NCBI RefSeq assembly: GCF_014066305.1
Contig: NW_023501041.1
Location: 496,001 to 560,000 of the forward strand
Length of the DNA stretch: 64,000 nucleotides
Origin: Letharia columbiana
Taxonomy: Eukaryota; Ascomycota; Lecanoromycetes; Lecanorales; Parmeliaceae
Direction of reading: 5' to 3'
This document shows positions 13,001 to 24,412 of this stretch, one piece after another. The notes beneath the pieces were generated by a model that was not told the DNA's origin, did not search any database, and saw only the letters and a program-made list of their open reading frames with translations. Position 1 is the stretch's first letter; the number at the start of each line of letters is the position of its first letter. A program made the position numbers and the translations under genes.

Positions 13001-14437
13001 GATTCCATTCGGGTTTGCGCCGATACACTCTTGATTGTCATCAATGATATACTTGACTATTCGAAGCTAGAGGCTGGGAAATTGAAACTTTACTATTCCC
13101 CTTTGAACCTCAAAGAGACCATACTGGAGGTTGTCCGGGCCTTGATCTATACGAACCATGAGCGAGGACTCGAGACCAAGATGGACCTAGATCTAGACCC
13201 CGAATTACTGGTTTTGGGCGATCCCGTGAGGCTACACCAGTTGTTCATGAACACAATGAGCAACAGCTACAAGTTCACGAAGAAGGGATCAGTCCATGTT
13301 AGAGCAAAGCGGGAATACGAGGATAGCGAAAGTCTTACGGTCACTTGCTCGGTTGCCGACACCGGCATCGGAATTACTCAAGACCAAGTATCTCGACTGT
13401 TCACGCCATTTGCCCAAGCCGATAGCAGCACTCAACGTGAATTTGGTGGTAGTGGACTTGGTCTTTCCATCTGCAAAGCGCTCATCGAAGTCATGAATGG
13501 AAAAATATCTCTGGAGAGTCAAGTGGGTGTCGGTACGACCGTTTATTTTACCATCACATTTCCAAAAGCAGCGAAAACGGCTACGAAGGGCCGTGCTCCA
13601 ATAGCCGCTCAAGCACCAGACGCAATGGCCATCTGGTCTTCTGAGGGGGGATCATCGTCAAAATCGTCCTTTTTCAACCTCTCACAGATCCCGCGGAAAG
13701 AACTTCGAATATGCATAGCGGAGGACAACCCCATCAATCAAAGAATTGCAGTCTCCTTCGTTTCCAAGCTCGGCTTCAAATCAGAAGCATACAATGACGG
13801 TTTACAAGCAGTCGAAGCGCTTCGCCAGCGTTCATCTGAGAAGAACCCTTTCCATCTCGTTTTGATGGATGTTCAGATGCCCGTGCTAGACGGTTACGAC
13901 GCGACCAGACTCATACGCATGGACGAGGACCCCGTGGTACGAGGGGTGTTGATCATTGCCATGACAGCTAGCGCCATTCAAGGCGATAAAGAGAAGTGTC
14001 TAGAAGCGGGGATGAACAACTACTTGGCCAAGCCTGTGAGGGCCGCTGTGCTCAAATCCATGCTGGAAGGCTACCTAAACCAAGCTGATCAACCGATGCC
14101 TGACCTGCAGGGCACCGCCCACGACCTAGCCTCGAAAGTCATCGAGAGAGCCCAGAACGAGAACAAAAAGTCTTCACATCCCACAAGACCCAGCTTCCAA
14201 AAGCGCATGAGTTCGCGGAATGCTATACCATATCACGGCAAAGACCCGCAAGCTCTATATTCTCCCAACGATGACGCCGCATTAACGCCGCGACCTACGC
14301 TCCTCCATCGATCTTCCGGGAACTCAATAACCCACATGACGACCCAGGACGGACTCGCCAGTACTATTGAGGAGGACGGGAAGGTCCCGCCGCTGTCTTT
14401 GACAGATGGAGCAGCTGAAAAACCCTCTCGGCAATGA
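7015..14437 (+). CDS. Group X hybrid histidine kinase (Ser/Thr kinase-like, AAA, GAF, HisKA, HATPase, REC)
   Basis: I rebuilt this gene as four exons, 7015-7134, 7189-10773, 10831-11254 and 11313-14437, giving 2,417 aa. All junctions keep frame. The 54-58 nt introns have GT..AG ends, and CTGAC-type branch points are visible in most. Domain order follows. A Ser/Thr kinase-like domain (about residues 50-370) has HGELRAD in place of HRDxKxxN and INFGSG in place of DFG, so it is probably inactive. An AAA-type ATPase has a P-loop GAAGAGKSS (about 586-594). A helical TPR-like middle follows. Then come GAF (about 1690-1850), HisKA with SHELRTP (His 1910, codon 12911), HATPase_c (DTGIGI and GGSGLGLS) and a receiver with Asp 2229 (codon 13868). 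Group X kinases such as fission yeast Mak2/Mak3 sense peroxide and feed the phosphorelay to stress MAPK; that role here is inferred. The alternative 3' splice site at 11303 also keeps frame. Confidence 0.9.
7135..7188 (+). other. Intron 1 of the histidine kinase gene
   Basis: This 54-nt intron starts GTGAGG, ends GCTAG and has a CTGAC branch site. It separates a 40-codon first exon from the kinase-like domain. Removing it joins an N-terminal peptide (YERLSQLSGYTWD) to the open frame that lacks its own ATG. Confidence 0.75.
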
Positions 14438-14837
14438 GCGTTCACCGTATACCTGTTACCCATCATTAAATATCAGCATTAGCGAAGGTGTTTGCCGGTC
14501 AGACGGATAGGATCCCAGCATTAGCACGGGCGAATGGCGCTTCTGTTCTTAATCTGTATACCGTTCTCTACAATTGTACTTGTAGTTTGATACCCCACCC
14601 GCGTCTTGACAAGATGTTTTCGGCTTCTCACCACATGAATGAGCTGCTGGTGCACCCAATGATTCCACACTGTACACACTAACCGCCAAAGATGAACCCT
14701 TGACCCGAACCCACTCCCATCCACCAAATGCGCTCTACGCATCAGCCCCCTCCCCTACCCATCGGCTCATGGTGGTACGACTCCGCTGGTCCGTCGTCCA
14801 CGACTCCTCCTCCTCCTCCTCCCAAAGCTGACCCCTC

Positions 14838-15008
14838 ACTCCATCCATCCCTCCATCCCTCCATCCATCCCTCCCTCCATCCATCCATCCATCCCTCCAT
14901 CCATCTACGCCCCTCCATCCATCCATCCCTCCATCCATCCATCCCTCCCCCATCCATCCATCTACGCCCCACACTCCCTCCCTCCCTCCATCCATCCATC
15001 CATCTCCG
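14838..15008. repeat. Tetranucleotide CCAT/CCCT array
   Basis: About 170 bp are built almost entirely of CCAT and CCCT units on the plus strand. The array is interrupted three times by an ATCTACGCCCC or ATCTCCGCCCC unit (near 14905, 14962 and 15002), giving a loose higher-order pattern. It is probably unstable in length. Confidence 0.9.
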
Positions 15009-15195
15009 CCCCACCCACACTCCCGGCACCGAAGACGTGAGGAAGATGGTGGAACGCGGATTCGGTCCAGTTCCCCGGTAAATTGCACAATGCCCGTTTC
15101 GTATCCCTATGCCGCTGCTCGCGTCGATATGAGTAACCCGGGGTACAGTTGCGCGCCTTGTGACGTGGGTAGGAGTTAATGCGGGAGGAATGTGA

Positions 15196-15206
15196 GGGGG
15201 GGGGGG
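15196..15206. repeat. G homopolymer (11 G)
   Basis: An uninterrupted run of 11 G in intergenic DNA. A matching run of 12 C lies about 105 bp downstream. Confidence 0.9.
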
Positions 15207-15311
15207 TTACGAGTAAGGGAGGGTGAATGAAAGATGTCGCATTTATTCATGAAATCGACAGCCGTGCGGACGGAATCAATAACGTTGGAAATGGACGGAG
15301 TCCATCAAAGT

Positions 15312-15323
15312 CCCCCCCCCCCC
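15312..15323. repeat. C homopolymer (12 C)
   Basis: An uninterrupted run of 12 C, complementary to the nearby G run at 15196-15206. Confidence 0.9.
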
Positions 15324-15615
15324 TCAAATCCGTGTTGTGGACGGATGTTCGCTCCGTACCCCTTCCCCAACTCCATATCCCTTCCCCAACTCCAGCCCCT
15401 CCCTCCCCTCCACACCCCTCCCTCCCCACCATTCAGCGGTGACGACAAAGCCCCAAACCGCGCCTTCAGCCGTTCCCTCCGTCCCTATCCTGGACTCCGA
15501 CTCGTGCCCTGAAAAGCCCCCTCAGGCCAGCCCAAGCGCAAGAGGCATATCCGGCCTCTCATGTTTTCTCCATGGAGCATTGCGAACGTGAGATACTGGC
15601 GGGTGTTTTGTGAAA

Positions 15616-15740
15616 GGGGAGGAGAGGAGAGGAGAGGAGAGGGTGGGGCGAAGAAAGGAAAGGCGAGGAAAGGGAAGGGTGGGACTTGGTGATGATGGCG
15701 CCGTGTTGTTTTTTGGGGGGGAAAGGGGGGCCGGGGGGGC
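15616..15740. repeat. Purine-rich GGAGA repeats and clustered G runs
   Basis: About four GGAGA units (15618-15640) are followed by purine-rich sequence. Three G runs of 6-7 then lie close together at 15715-15739 and could form a G-quadruplex on the plus strand. Confidence 0.7.
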
Positions 15741-16165
15741 GTGAAATTAGCTACGGTTGGGTCTCAGGCATAGATGAGGTACCTAGGGGGGATAAGCGTT
15801 GGAGCCCGATCCAGCTGAAGTCCAAAGGATGCGCTTGATCGGGATTCTTTGAAGGGATCGTTGAAGGGATCGTTGCAGGGAAAGGGCGAAACGGATGCTC
15901 GGGCCAAGTTCTCAGAGCAGACGCCCGCGTCCGTGGCGTTGTCGGTCGGAGCGGGGTAACGCGAGCCACGTTGTGGGGTTGGGGAGGAATCATCGTATCG
16001 GGAGCGATGGCGGATCAGTCGGGGTAAGCTTTTACGGTTCACTCATCGGAGATAGATAGGTAGCTTGATACCCACGCAGCCGACGAGGGGGCACCCAGCG
16101 TGCCGCCTTTTGACAATGGACGGAACGGGCACATGTGAGGATCTGTTTGAGGGGATTAGGATTGT

Positions 16166-16193
16166 TGGGGAGGGAGGGAGGGAGGGAGGGAGG
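16166..16193. repeat. GGGA tetranucleotide repeat
   Basis: A short array of consecutive GGGA units in otherwise unremarkable intergenic DNA. Confidence 0.85.
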
Positions 16194-17067
16194 AGTGTTG
16201 CACGTCGAGGGAAGCGGAAGCGGTGGGAAGAGGGGTAGGGGTTCCGTTTGAGGCGGCGTACTGACTGGGGAATCTCGGTTGAGAAGTAAGCTGCTCCGAT
16301 GGTGTGGAATGGAGGGTGAGCGACTCGCCTGTAACGATAGAGACGCGAGGCCATGTGCGAGAGGCGATCGTTGCACGTGGCGGTGATGTGGACTCTATGC
16401 GCTTCCCGTGCGAGCCGCCATCCAGGGGGCTTCGATGCGGTTGACAGGCGCGTATCTGGAGAGGGACAGGTTCGGCTCGTGCCTCGTGGCTACCCCTTTG
16501 ATGATCGAGTCGGGACGCCATCTTGCTTTCGGTCCCGAACCGCAACGTACGAAGCGTAGGTGTTGTGGTGGATAGCCAGGGAACGCGCTGTTTGATACTT
16601 GGCCTGAAGACGAACCGTCAGACTTGGGTGGTTTAGAACACTTGGCTTACCCCTGGTGGCTCTTCCGCAGAAAGTTCCTGGTCGATATGGTATTGGTGGG
16701 TGACCCTAGATTGACAGGAATCCCGATCGATTGGATAATTATGGATTCGTACCCTCGTACACTATACAGATCCATGTTGAACATGCGGAAAAGTGAAAGT
16801 ATATGTTTCAAGACCTTGTAGCTTGCGGAAGAATTGGTCTCGAAGGTACATCCTTTAAGCGAAGGCTGGCTCCACGCGAGTACGACTTCGAGGGAGAGTC
16901 TGGGGCACCGGAAGCCGTGTGCAAGAGCGGAAATGACTGTCGCGACGGCAAACGCCGGAAGTTGCGAAGACTTCAGACATTGGGAAGGGTCGATCTCGGC
17001 TCAGACCGTGGAGACGAGGATGATTTGGTAGACAGCTGAGAAACACACACAAGGCTGCGTATGCTTG

Positions 17068-17104
17068 AAAAAAAAAGAGAGAGAGAGAGATAGAGAGAGA
17101 GAGA
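17068..17104. repeat. A run followed by GA dinucleotide repeat
   Basis: A short A homopolymer leads into about 14 GA units with one interruption (GATA). It lies about 110 bp upstream of the weak gene candidate at 17212. Confidence 0.85.
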
Positions 17105-17211
17105 AAGCGGAAAGAAGTAACCATACTTAAAGAGCTGCAAATCACAATCGATGCCAACAATCTCCTCTCAACCGGACCCTCCCTGCTCCTTTCTAGCAAC
17201 AGACACGCCGA

Positions 17212-17818
17212 CATGTCTAACCATCCGATCCGATACCATGAACAGCAACAGCCACCCACACCCAAGTGTCAAAAAGCCGTCCCGCGCCCACCGCCTCACC
17301 CGTAAGGTACCGAGTTGGATCCTCCAGGGCACAGACCGTCAGACTCCCACTCGAACGGAAACATTTCCGTCCCAGAATCCGGCTCAGCTTTGGTTACCGC
17401 ACCCGTTCCCTCGGTGATGGACAGATCCTGCAGGAGCGGCCACGATCGCCAGGTCTATGACGGCCGTGATGACTCGACGATGTCGATGGCGCCTGACCAA
17501 TGGAAGCCTGCCTTTGCACACGAGCACCGAGGATGGCACTGTTGCACCGTGAACAAAAGCCGAGCGAGCGATGAAGGACGCCCTGCCAAGGATCTTCCTC
17601 GGCGGCAAGTTTCGTCGGTGGACGAGGCGAGGTGGATCAAGCATGACCGATGCACAGGCAGAGTGGTGACGAGCATCGAGGATGCAAGTATTTTCTTCAG
17701 CGTGCATTGGAAGCTCAAAGTGACTGGTAGGAAAAATGATCGGCGGCAAGCGCAACGGGAGCTAAAACAACGCAAAAGACTTAGAGCCAAGGGTGGATTA
17801 GACTCATGCGCAACATAA
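17212..17818 (+). CDS. Candidate hypothetical protein (weak)
   Basis: I do not recognise this. An ATG at 17212 opens a short frame beginning MSNHPIRYHEQQQ. It can be joined in phase to a longer frame that ends at the TGA at 17818, using a 3' splice site ending CACAG at about 17337. Two 5' sites fit the phase: GTGTCA at about 17270, giving a normal-length intron, or GTAAGG nearer the acceptor, giving an intron too short for fungi. The long frame has a basic C-terminus rich in Lys, Arg and Gln. The opposite strand is also open here, so coding status is doubtful. Confidence 0.25.
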
Positions 17819-18518
17819 CGGCTATCTCGGTTTTGCTTGCACAGCTGCACAGCTAAAGATTAAGACTGTCAGAGCGAGGATGAAGGGCAAGGACTACTTG
17901 GACCAAGACGGGTCGCGGCAGTGATGATCGGAAGTGAGTATCATTTGTCAATGGTGTCAAATGGGTCTGTCTCATTTTTCCAATTTTCTCAACGTTGCAT
18001 GCGTCAAAGCGCATCTATGCCCGACTTTTCTAAACTCGGTTTTGCTGGACGGGGAGAGGGCGGTATGCAGGCCAAGGCCAAGCGAAATGACAAGTAATTT
18101 CCACCCAACAAAATGGTGGCGAGAACGATAATGCATGCATGCAGCAGCGGTCCCAATGGCCGTTGCGTCTGCCTTGAATTTCCTACGATCCGGAGATCAA
18201 AATGTCCCTAGGTCAAAAGTATGGTACAAGAATGCAAAATATCGGGGAATAGACTGGAGTCTGTCAATTGTGCCCGTGCCCCCAGGGCGTATAAATACCG
18301 GGCACTTGTAGTAGACAACCAAAATGCAAGCAACACATGCATACCGCCAAATGCAATGTAAGATGCGCGAGAAGGGTATAAGTAGCCGGTCAGAATGCCA
18401 GATCCAAACATATAACACCACGCAAATGACAGGTCGCCATGGCACCCTGCATGAAATGAAAGGAAATGAAATCATCCTCGACGTTTCGACTTGTCCAATG
18501 GTAGAGACTAGAGCCTGG
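17819..18518. other. Intergenic, 3' side of the polyQ gene
   Basis: No gene is recognised. A TATAAATA sequence lies near 18289, but no convincing open frame follows on either strand. Part of this stretch is probably the 3' untranslated region of the minus-strand gene. Confidence 0.5.
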
Positions 18519-19436
18519 TCATGACTCCCGTTTGGGACTGCTTCGCTCGCTTAAATCCCGTGATGCATGCCTCATCTCCCTCATTTCTCTGTTATCCGAC
18601 CCGGCCGCATGATGAGCTGGAGGGTGGCGTGTTTCAGCATGCGCCGAACTTCTGCTACTTTCGGCCTCGCCCTCTAGACTCTGTCGTCCACTCTCATGCG
18701 CTGCACGGGAAGAGCCATCGCTGGCCCTGGAATTTTGTCGGCGGCGTCGGCCAGAAGTGGAACCCGATGAGCCTTGGTGGTTGAAGGATGGTGATGTGTG
18801 AGAGGAGGGTGTTGGCGCGGGCTGGTGGGACCCTGTCGCTTTGCGCTTTTTGGGCGAAGTGGTGTACTCCGAGCGCAGGTGAGATCCTGGGGGTTGCGTG
18901 TTTGGAGATGTGTGCGCACTCCTGCCTGATGGTGTTCCTTGCTCCTTGTCTTTAGACTTGCCTTGCTCCCCGGGTGGTTGCCAATGATGAAAGTACAGAG
19001 GTGAAGAGGGTTGCTCTTGCTGTTGGCTTGTCTGCGTTTGCTGTAGAGGATGCTGGCCTGTTAATTGTAGAGCGGCGGAAGTTCCCGGAGTGGGCACATG
19101 TAGATCACCACCGGTGTTGAGACGAGACAAAGAGGACTGTGAAGTTGTAGGCCGTGGGTTCGATGTCGGTGGCGCTGCTTGTAGAGGTTGCTGTGACCTG
19201 ACGCGCTCGCTGGGGAGAGCAGAGTTTGTGTATGAGGATGTGAAGCTTGCATTGGCTTGAGGCTGCTGCACTGGTTGTATCGGTGTCGTCTGTGCCGGCG
19301 GCTGCATTTGCTGCGCCCCGTAAGGATTCGGATTTGGACCGGTCAGGAGACGGGTGTCTCGGCGTTGTTCCGGCGAAGTTTGGAGTTGGGAATGTGCTGG
19401 CGGCTGCTGGATCTGGGCTTGGGCCTGAGTTTGGGC

Positions 19437-19469
<33 letters not shown>

Positions 19470-19476
19470 CTGTTGT

Positions 19477-19507
<31 letters not shown>

Positions 19508-20075
19508 GCTGCTGCTGCTGGATTTGGGTCTGCTGCTGGATAGTGAGCTGTTGCATGTAATGTTGGGCCCATTCCAGGCTCAATTGCGCAACCTGGCCTC
19601 CCCCAAGGCTGGCAAAGATCATCGGAACCATTGGTGGAGGGATCCCGCCTCGTAGAGATTCTTGTAGCATATTTTGTTCGAGCTTTCGCTGCTCCAACCT
19701 CAAGCCCTCTTGTCGAGTCTTTTCTTCTTCCTGTTTGCGTCGATCCTCCTCGGATTTGGCGTGTAACCAGGTTCGCATTGACTCGTCTTGACCGCCTTGC
19801 CATTGTGAAGGGGCGGCAGGCAGCGAAGCCAATGACAGGCCGGTTGTTTGTGGCGCTCGTTCGGGCAATGGCAGACTTCGTTCCATGGCTGAGGGAGGCG
19901 GCAGGCCTCGATGTGGTGTGCTCATTCTCCGGGGTTTGTTATCCGGTAGAGGAGGAAGAGAAGCGGACTTTGGGGGTGAGGAATAGTATGAGGAGGGAGA
20001 GCGTTGTTGAGCAGATGAAGCTGCATAGGGATTTGCAAACCCGTGCTGTTGTAAAGGTTTGAGTGTAAGCAACAT
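18519..20075 (-). CDS. Polyglutamine-rich protein, possible transcription regulator
   Basis: The open frame is 518 aa from an ATG at 20075. The first ten residues could instead be intron, because TTTACAACAG just after them resembles a 3' splice site. A Ser/Pro-rich N-terminus (about 1-95) is followed by a charged helical segment (DESMRTWLHAKSEEDRRKQE, about 97-140). A conserved-looking stretch comes next, with GGIPPPMVPMIFASLGGG and SLEWAQHYMQQL (about 143-180). A polyglutamine tract (about 190-212) precedes a long disordered tail rich in Gln, Ser and Pro, with basic patches (PKKRK) that could serve as a nuclear signal. The layout suggests a nuclear regulatory or scaffold protein. I do not recognise a named family. 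Confidence 0.75.
19438..19535. repeat. CAG/CAA trinucleotide repeat encoding polyQ
   Basis: About 30 consecutive Gln codons on the minus strand mix CAG and CAA. Interruptions by CAA tend to stabilise such tracts. Neighbouring codons give QAQAQAQ and QQTQIQ. Confidence 0.9.
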
Positions 20076-23000
20076 TGGTGCGGAGGTGGAGGCTCAAGAT
20101 GTCGGTGAGATAAAGTAAGAGTGGATTGAGCGAGAGTGTGGGATGATTTAAAGTAAGTAGGTACAACCTTTTTTGAGAGGAGTGGGCGGAGAATATAACA
20201 ATCCGGAAGAAGAAGGTGCGGTGACCTTTTTTGTTTTTGTTTTTGTTTTTTTATTATTCACTTTTCAACGAAAGGTAAGGAGGAGTGAAAGGTTAATAGT
20301 ACAATTGTAGCAAATTCTGGCAGTCCAATGAGAGGTGAGCAAGAGGCGTGTGAGAATGGGGTGAGGAACGGGTATATCTACCAAGTCAGGCAATCAAGAC
20401 GCCGGTCGATGATCCGAAAGTAGTGTTGTTTTTGGTGGGAGGGATTTTGTCGAATGAAAGTGGAAAGAGGCTATGCCAGCACCAGCCGATCTTTACGCGC
20501 GTGGCTTTCAAGGTAGAGTAGGTAGAGTAAAGTACGGTAGGGGAGTCTACTTTAGATTGAAAAGGTTGGAATTAAAAGGATAAAAGGGTAAAGAGGTAAG
20601 TGCGAACGAGAGGCAAGAAAAAGATCGTCGAATGCGTAAGTATTGACGGTACGTGGGATCGGCCAATTCGGGGAGGGGGGGGGGAGTAAGGTAGGGAGGA
20701 GAGGGTGGGCTTGTGAGTTGTGACGCTTGTCCTAGGCAGGAACTATGTACGACCATGGGGTTTTGGCTTTGCAGCTTTTGGCCCAATCACTACATATCTA
20801 CTTCCTTTCAGGCCTGCCAGTGCTTATTCTGCTTACCGTATCCTTCTTTTTCCCTACCCTACCCGGGAAGGTGGTGGAGACAGGCCCGGATTGGGCGCAA
20901 TGTTGTTTTTTCATGTTTCGCGATGCGCCAGGCGGTCACAGGCAGGCAAGACGGATTTACAATTTCGATAGGTAGATAAAGTATGCTTGGCTACTCTACA
21001 TCAAAGTGGTTTCCAGGGCTCATGCTCATGCTCATGCTCATGCTCCATCATTGGAATTTGGGTTGATTTTTGATTAATTAAGTTACCTATGGATCTTTCA
21101 GCTGTCCATTGGTCGACAAATGTTGCCTTTGGGATTCTTCCAAGAATTCTAAACTTCTCGGCAGCTTTCCGAACAGCCGGTCAAGCTTTGGATCTGCATG
21201 CCTAAAAGCCAACTTGAGCTGCGCATTCGGCTGTAATAATAGTAAGGTAGTGAAAAATGCTGAGAATAGTGAAAAAAATCAAAAGTGACACCTCAGTGAT
21301 ACATCAAGTGAAAGAGTAGGTCCTACCGATCCAACTACCACTACTATCTAACTACAGTAATACATCTCGCCTACCTTACCTTATGCATCCCATCTCACCC
21401 TGCAGTTGCACCCAACAGGCTACTTCGGCCCCCATTTCTGCCGGAATTGGTCCGCCCTTCTCTGGTACAAGAATTCATCTCACCTCAAGTATAATCCAAG
21501 CGACACTACTACCACACTCTTGGTCACCCGAACAAGAGTCCTGCACGCTGGGTGGACGCATATCGATTCTGGGTGAGATGGGTTACTGGGTTTCAGGAAT
21601 GGGCACACAGTGGACGAGCAGATCGGTGGCTGTCGCGTCCCGATGGCTCAAGCCAGCCCGCACATTCATAACCTGGTCCACCATTTCTGACCGCGCCTGA
21701 TGACAGAAAATGTCTCCTTGGGTCCGAAAAAGCCAACCGCCTGCAGCTGAGTGCATTGCATTCTGCGAATCCTACTCTTAGTCTCTACGACTGCATCGCT
21801 GCAGATGAGGAAGCGCAACGGATCTTGTTTAGCTGGAGCGCCAACCAATGACACACCGGACCTGCAGATTTCATCCTTCTCCTCCTTCTACAGCATGATA
21901 ACAGCCAATTTCTGGCATGAAACCCACGGACAACTTGATTCCTTTTCCTCTTACTAGGAGCATCCCCAGCGGTACCCATGTTCCCCTGTTGGTTTACTCG
22001 CTCACATGGCTATGGCGACCGGAGTTCTGTCGATCCAGCTATCTTCTTCCTCATGTAGCACATCAAGCCGTATCGACCTACCCTTGGACCCAGGATGTCT
22101 TTTCGCTTCGAGGGAAGAGGAGACGCAGAAAGTGGAAAAAAGGGGTAAAGATCGCCGTTAGCCTTGGCATGTCGTGGCGTCCTTGTGTCCTTGCGTCCTT
22201 TCTCCGCCGCCACCGCTTTTATTGGCTTGCGCTAATGACAAGCCACACGGGAACCTTTCCATATCTGGTAGAATATGTCGCAAACCAACATGGCCTCTTT
22301 TCGGCACAGCCGTCGGCGACGACTAGTCACTTTTTCTCACCCTTGTCCGGTGGCTGCCTTATCGGATGGCTTCGGTCTTTTCCTTTCTAGCTTGGTCCTT
22401 CCCTTTCTGGCTTTCTTCTTTACGCATTCTACAACCTCCCAACCCCCTCGTGTTCCTCGTGTTCCTCGTGTTGGCGACTAATGCCAAATTTGTGAAACGA
22501 GATCGACACAGTTCAAGCCAGAAAGAACAACCCGTGGAAATGTTAAAGAAGCCTTGTGTCCGCACTCCGCATGTACCAGACCATCATCCTATGTATGATT
22601 TCATCCTAGGTATGATTAGGTGAGCAAGTGACATGAAATACGACCGCTAGACACGTGAGGGTTGCACAAAGACGAGGTCGAACTTCTCTCAAATCCTTAA
22701 TAATAATAGCGAATGGGAAAGTAAGACCTATCGAGGGTAGGAGAATGGAACACAGATCATCAATCTGACATGATCGCATTTCGCATTCCGCCTACAATTT
22801 GCTCATTCTGAAGATGGGAGGGGAAAGCTGTACGACGCTCGTATCGTCAAGGCGCACAGACTTTTGGAGATTTTTGGAGATTTTTTCTTAAACAAGAATT
22901 CTGGCATCAACCTTTTTGGTTTGTTGCATAGGCGAGATTCTATCCTGTGTTACCTCTCTGTCTTCCAGTCTTTTTGATTGGGGAAAGCGATAGCCGCTCG

Positions 23001-24412
23001 CTGCAGGTCTGCAGGCTATACAGCCCAGAAGATAAGAAAATCCCTCACTTTTGGGAGCACAAATATCGTTGCTCAGAAATCTCAGCGCGGTGGTGGCGAG
23101 CAGGCTCGTGGATTCGCATCGGCCCTTTCCGAACTCTGTCGACGCCTCTCTTTGCGGTCCAAACCCTCTCGCCTTCTGCATAAATGTAATAAGCATTCGA
23201 CTGGAAACCAAATTCTTCCACACCTTTCGTCTGGCGTTGTGCCAACTTCTTTTAGTTCGTGATACTCAGCTCATGCCCCGAGTCACTAAGCCGGCGTTCC
23301 AACGGGTTAAATCATCTTGGTAACTTCGAGCAGGGCCGTACCGTCAGAGGTATACCTCAGTGCGATCGATAGCACGACCATTCGCCGTTCACTTGTCCAG
23401 CCGCGACAGTGTTGGAAGCACTCTGCGCTTCTCAGCCATGATGCCAATTCACTACATCCCGCCACTGCAACTCAATTTCACCGCCTTTGCCAACCATTCA
23501 AGTCCATCGCGCGGGCAAAAGTTCATATGCAAGTACCAAAGTGGCCAGAACGACCGGACCGTCCAGCGAAAGCCTCGGGCGATCGGCCGCCCCGGCAAGA
23601 ACACCAGAGCGACCAACACATTCGCCACCGTGGGGATCTCCCAACCTCCGAACAAACTTCTCACCTTCCGGCCAGAGTCCCCGTGCACCACAACCCCTCG
23701 TCCCACACCGTACTTCCCCCTCGCCAGGTCCGGCGTGCACGCCCCAGCGACAACCGCAACCCCTCCTGACGTGAAAACGCACAACCACCCGGCCGGAGTT
23801 ACCTTCGAGCAGCTCTAGCAGGGGAGACGGGAAGGCGGGACCAGGCACGGGGATCCCCGCTCTGTGGTCCACAGTCGCTGCCACGAATACGATGGCTTGC
23901 TGCGGACTGCGGATGGGGGGATCATGTGCCGGGATACGCGATGGGTGCGGCGGAGGATGGCGAGGGTGGGATGGTCGTCTTGAGGGTTTGGTGAGTGGAG
24001 TGGGGGTAGTGGGAGAGGAACCCATGTTCTTTGAACGGTCCGGAGCGGGGAACGGTGTGTCTGGAGACTGCGAGATAGTTCTTGGGCAGAGCTAGTCATA
24101 GGGAACTTAGCGATATATAGATAATCTTGATACATACGTCGTGTTACAGTGCAGTGATGAATCGAGACGTTACGACGATCGTTCTTAGTGCACGAGAAAA
24201 GAATCACATGCTGAGCCGGCCGTACAAATGATTTACAACTGGGGTCAAGGAGTGTGCAAAGCAATCATGGTAACCCACGATCACGGAGCCGGACCCGAAG
24301 TGTGACGAAAGAGGAGCCTCGAGCCTCCTTCGACCGGCGGTAAAGAGGCGACTTGGAAACTAGCGACAGCATGGTAGTGGACGAGTAGGGTTGGAACCAT
24401 CGCGATATCCGG
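20076..24412. other. Long gene-poor intergenic region
   Basis: No recognisable gene lies here. The first kilobase is the putative promoter of the polyQ gene and contains T-rich repeats (TTTTTG units at 20227-20254) and a 10-G run near 20675. Open frames of 100-175 codons occur at 21.4-22.4 and 23.3-24.0 kb. They overlap on both strands, lack good starts or splice context and show no known motif. The 23.3-24.0 kb part is GC-rich and could be a decayed gene. Confidence 0.5.
21018..21045. repeat. GCTCAT hexamer repeat
   Basis: Four perfect tandem GCTCAT units followed by GCTCC, in intergenic DNA. Confidence 0.9.

Larger units (their letters stand above)
14438..17211. other. Intergenic, rich in simple repeats
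   Basis: Nearly 2.8 kb with no recognisable gene follow the histidine kinase. The stretch holds a 170-bp CCAT/CCCT array, long G and C homopolymers, GGAGA and GGGA arrays and a GA dinucleotide tract. Open frames here either run through the repeats or overlap on both strands, and none looks like a protein family. Confidence 0.6.

Noticed and set aside
14838..15008. CRISPR-like repeated units
   Set aside because: No unique spacers between constant repeats; it is a microsatellite in a eukaryotic genome.
14728..15088. Frames of 95-117 codons on both strands
   Set aside because: They are translations of the CCAT/CCCT repeat array.
18280..18524. TATAAATA followed by a small plus-strand frame
   Set aside because: The frame has low complexity and no family or splice support. 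It lies in the 3' region of the polyQ gene.
19247..19655. Poly-Leu and poly-Val/Ala plus-strand frames
   Set aside because: Reverse-strand readings of the CAG repeat.
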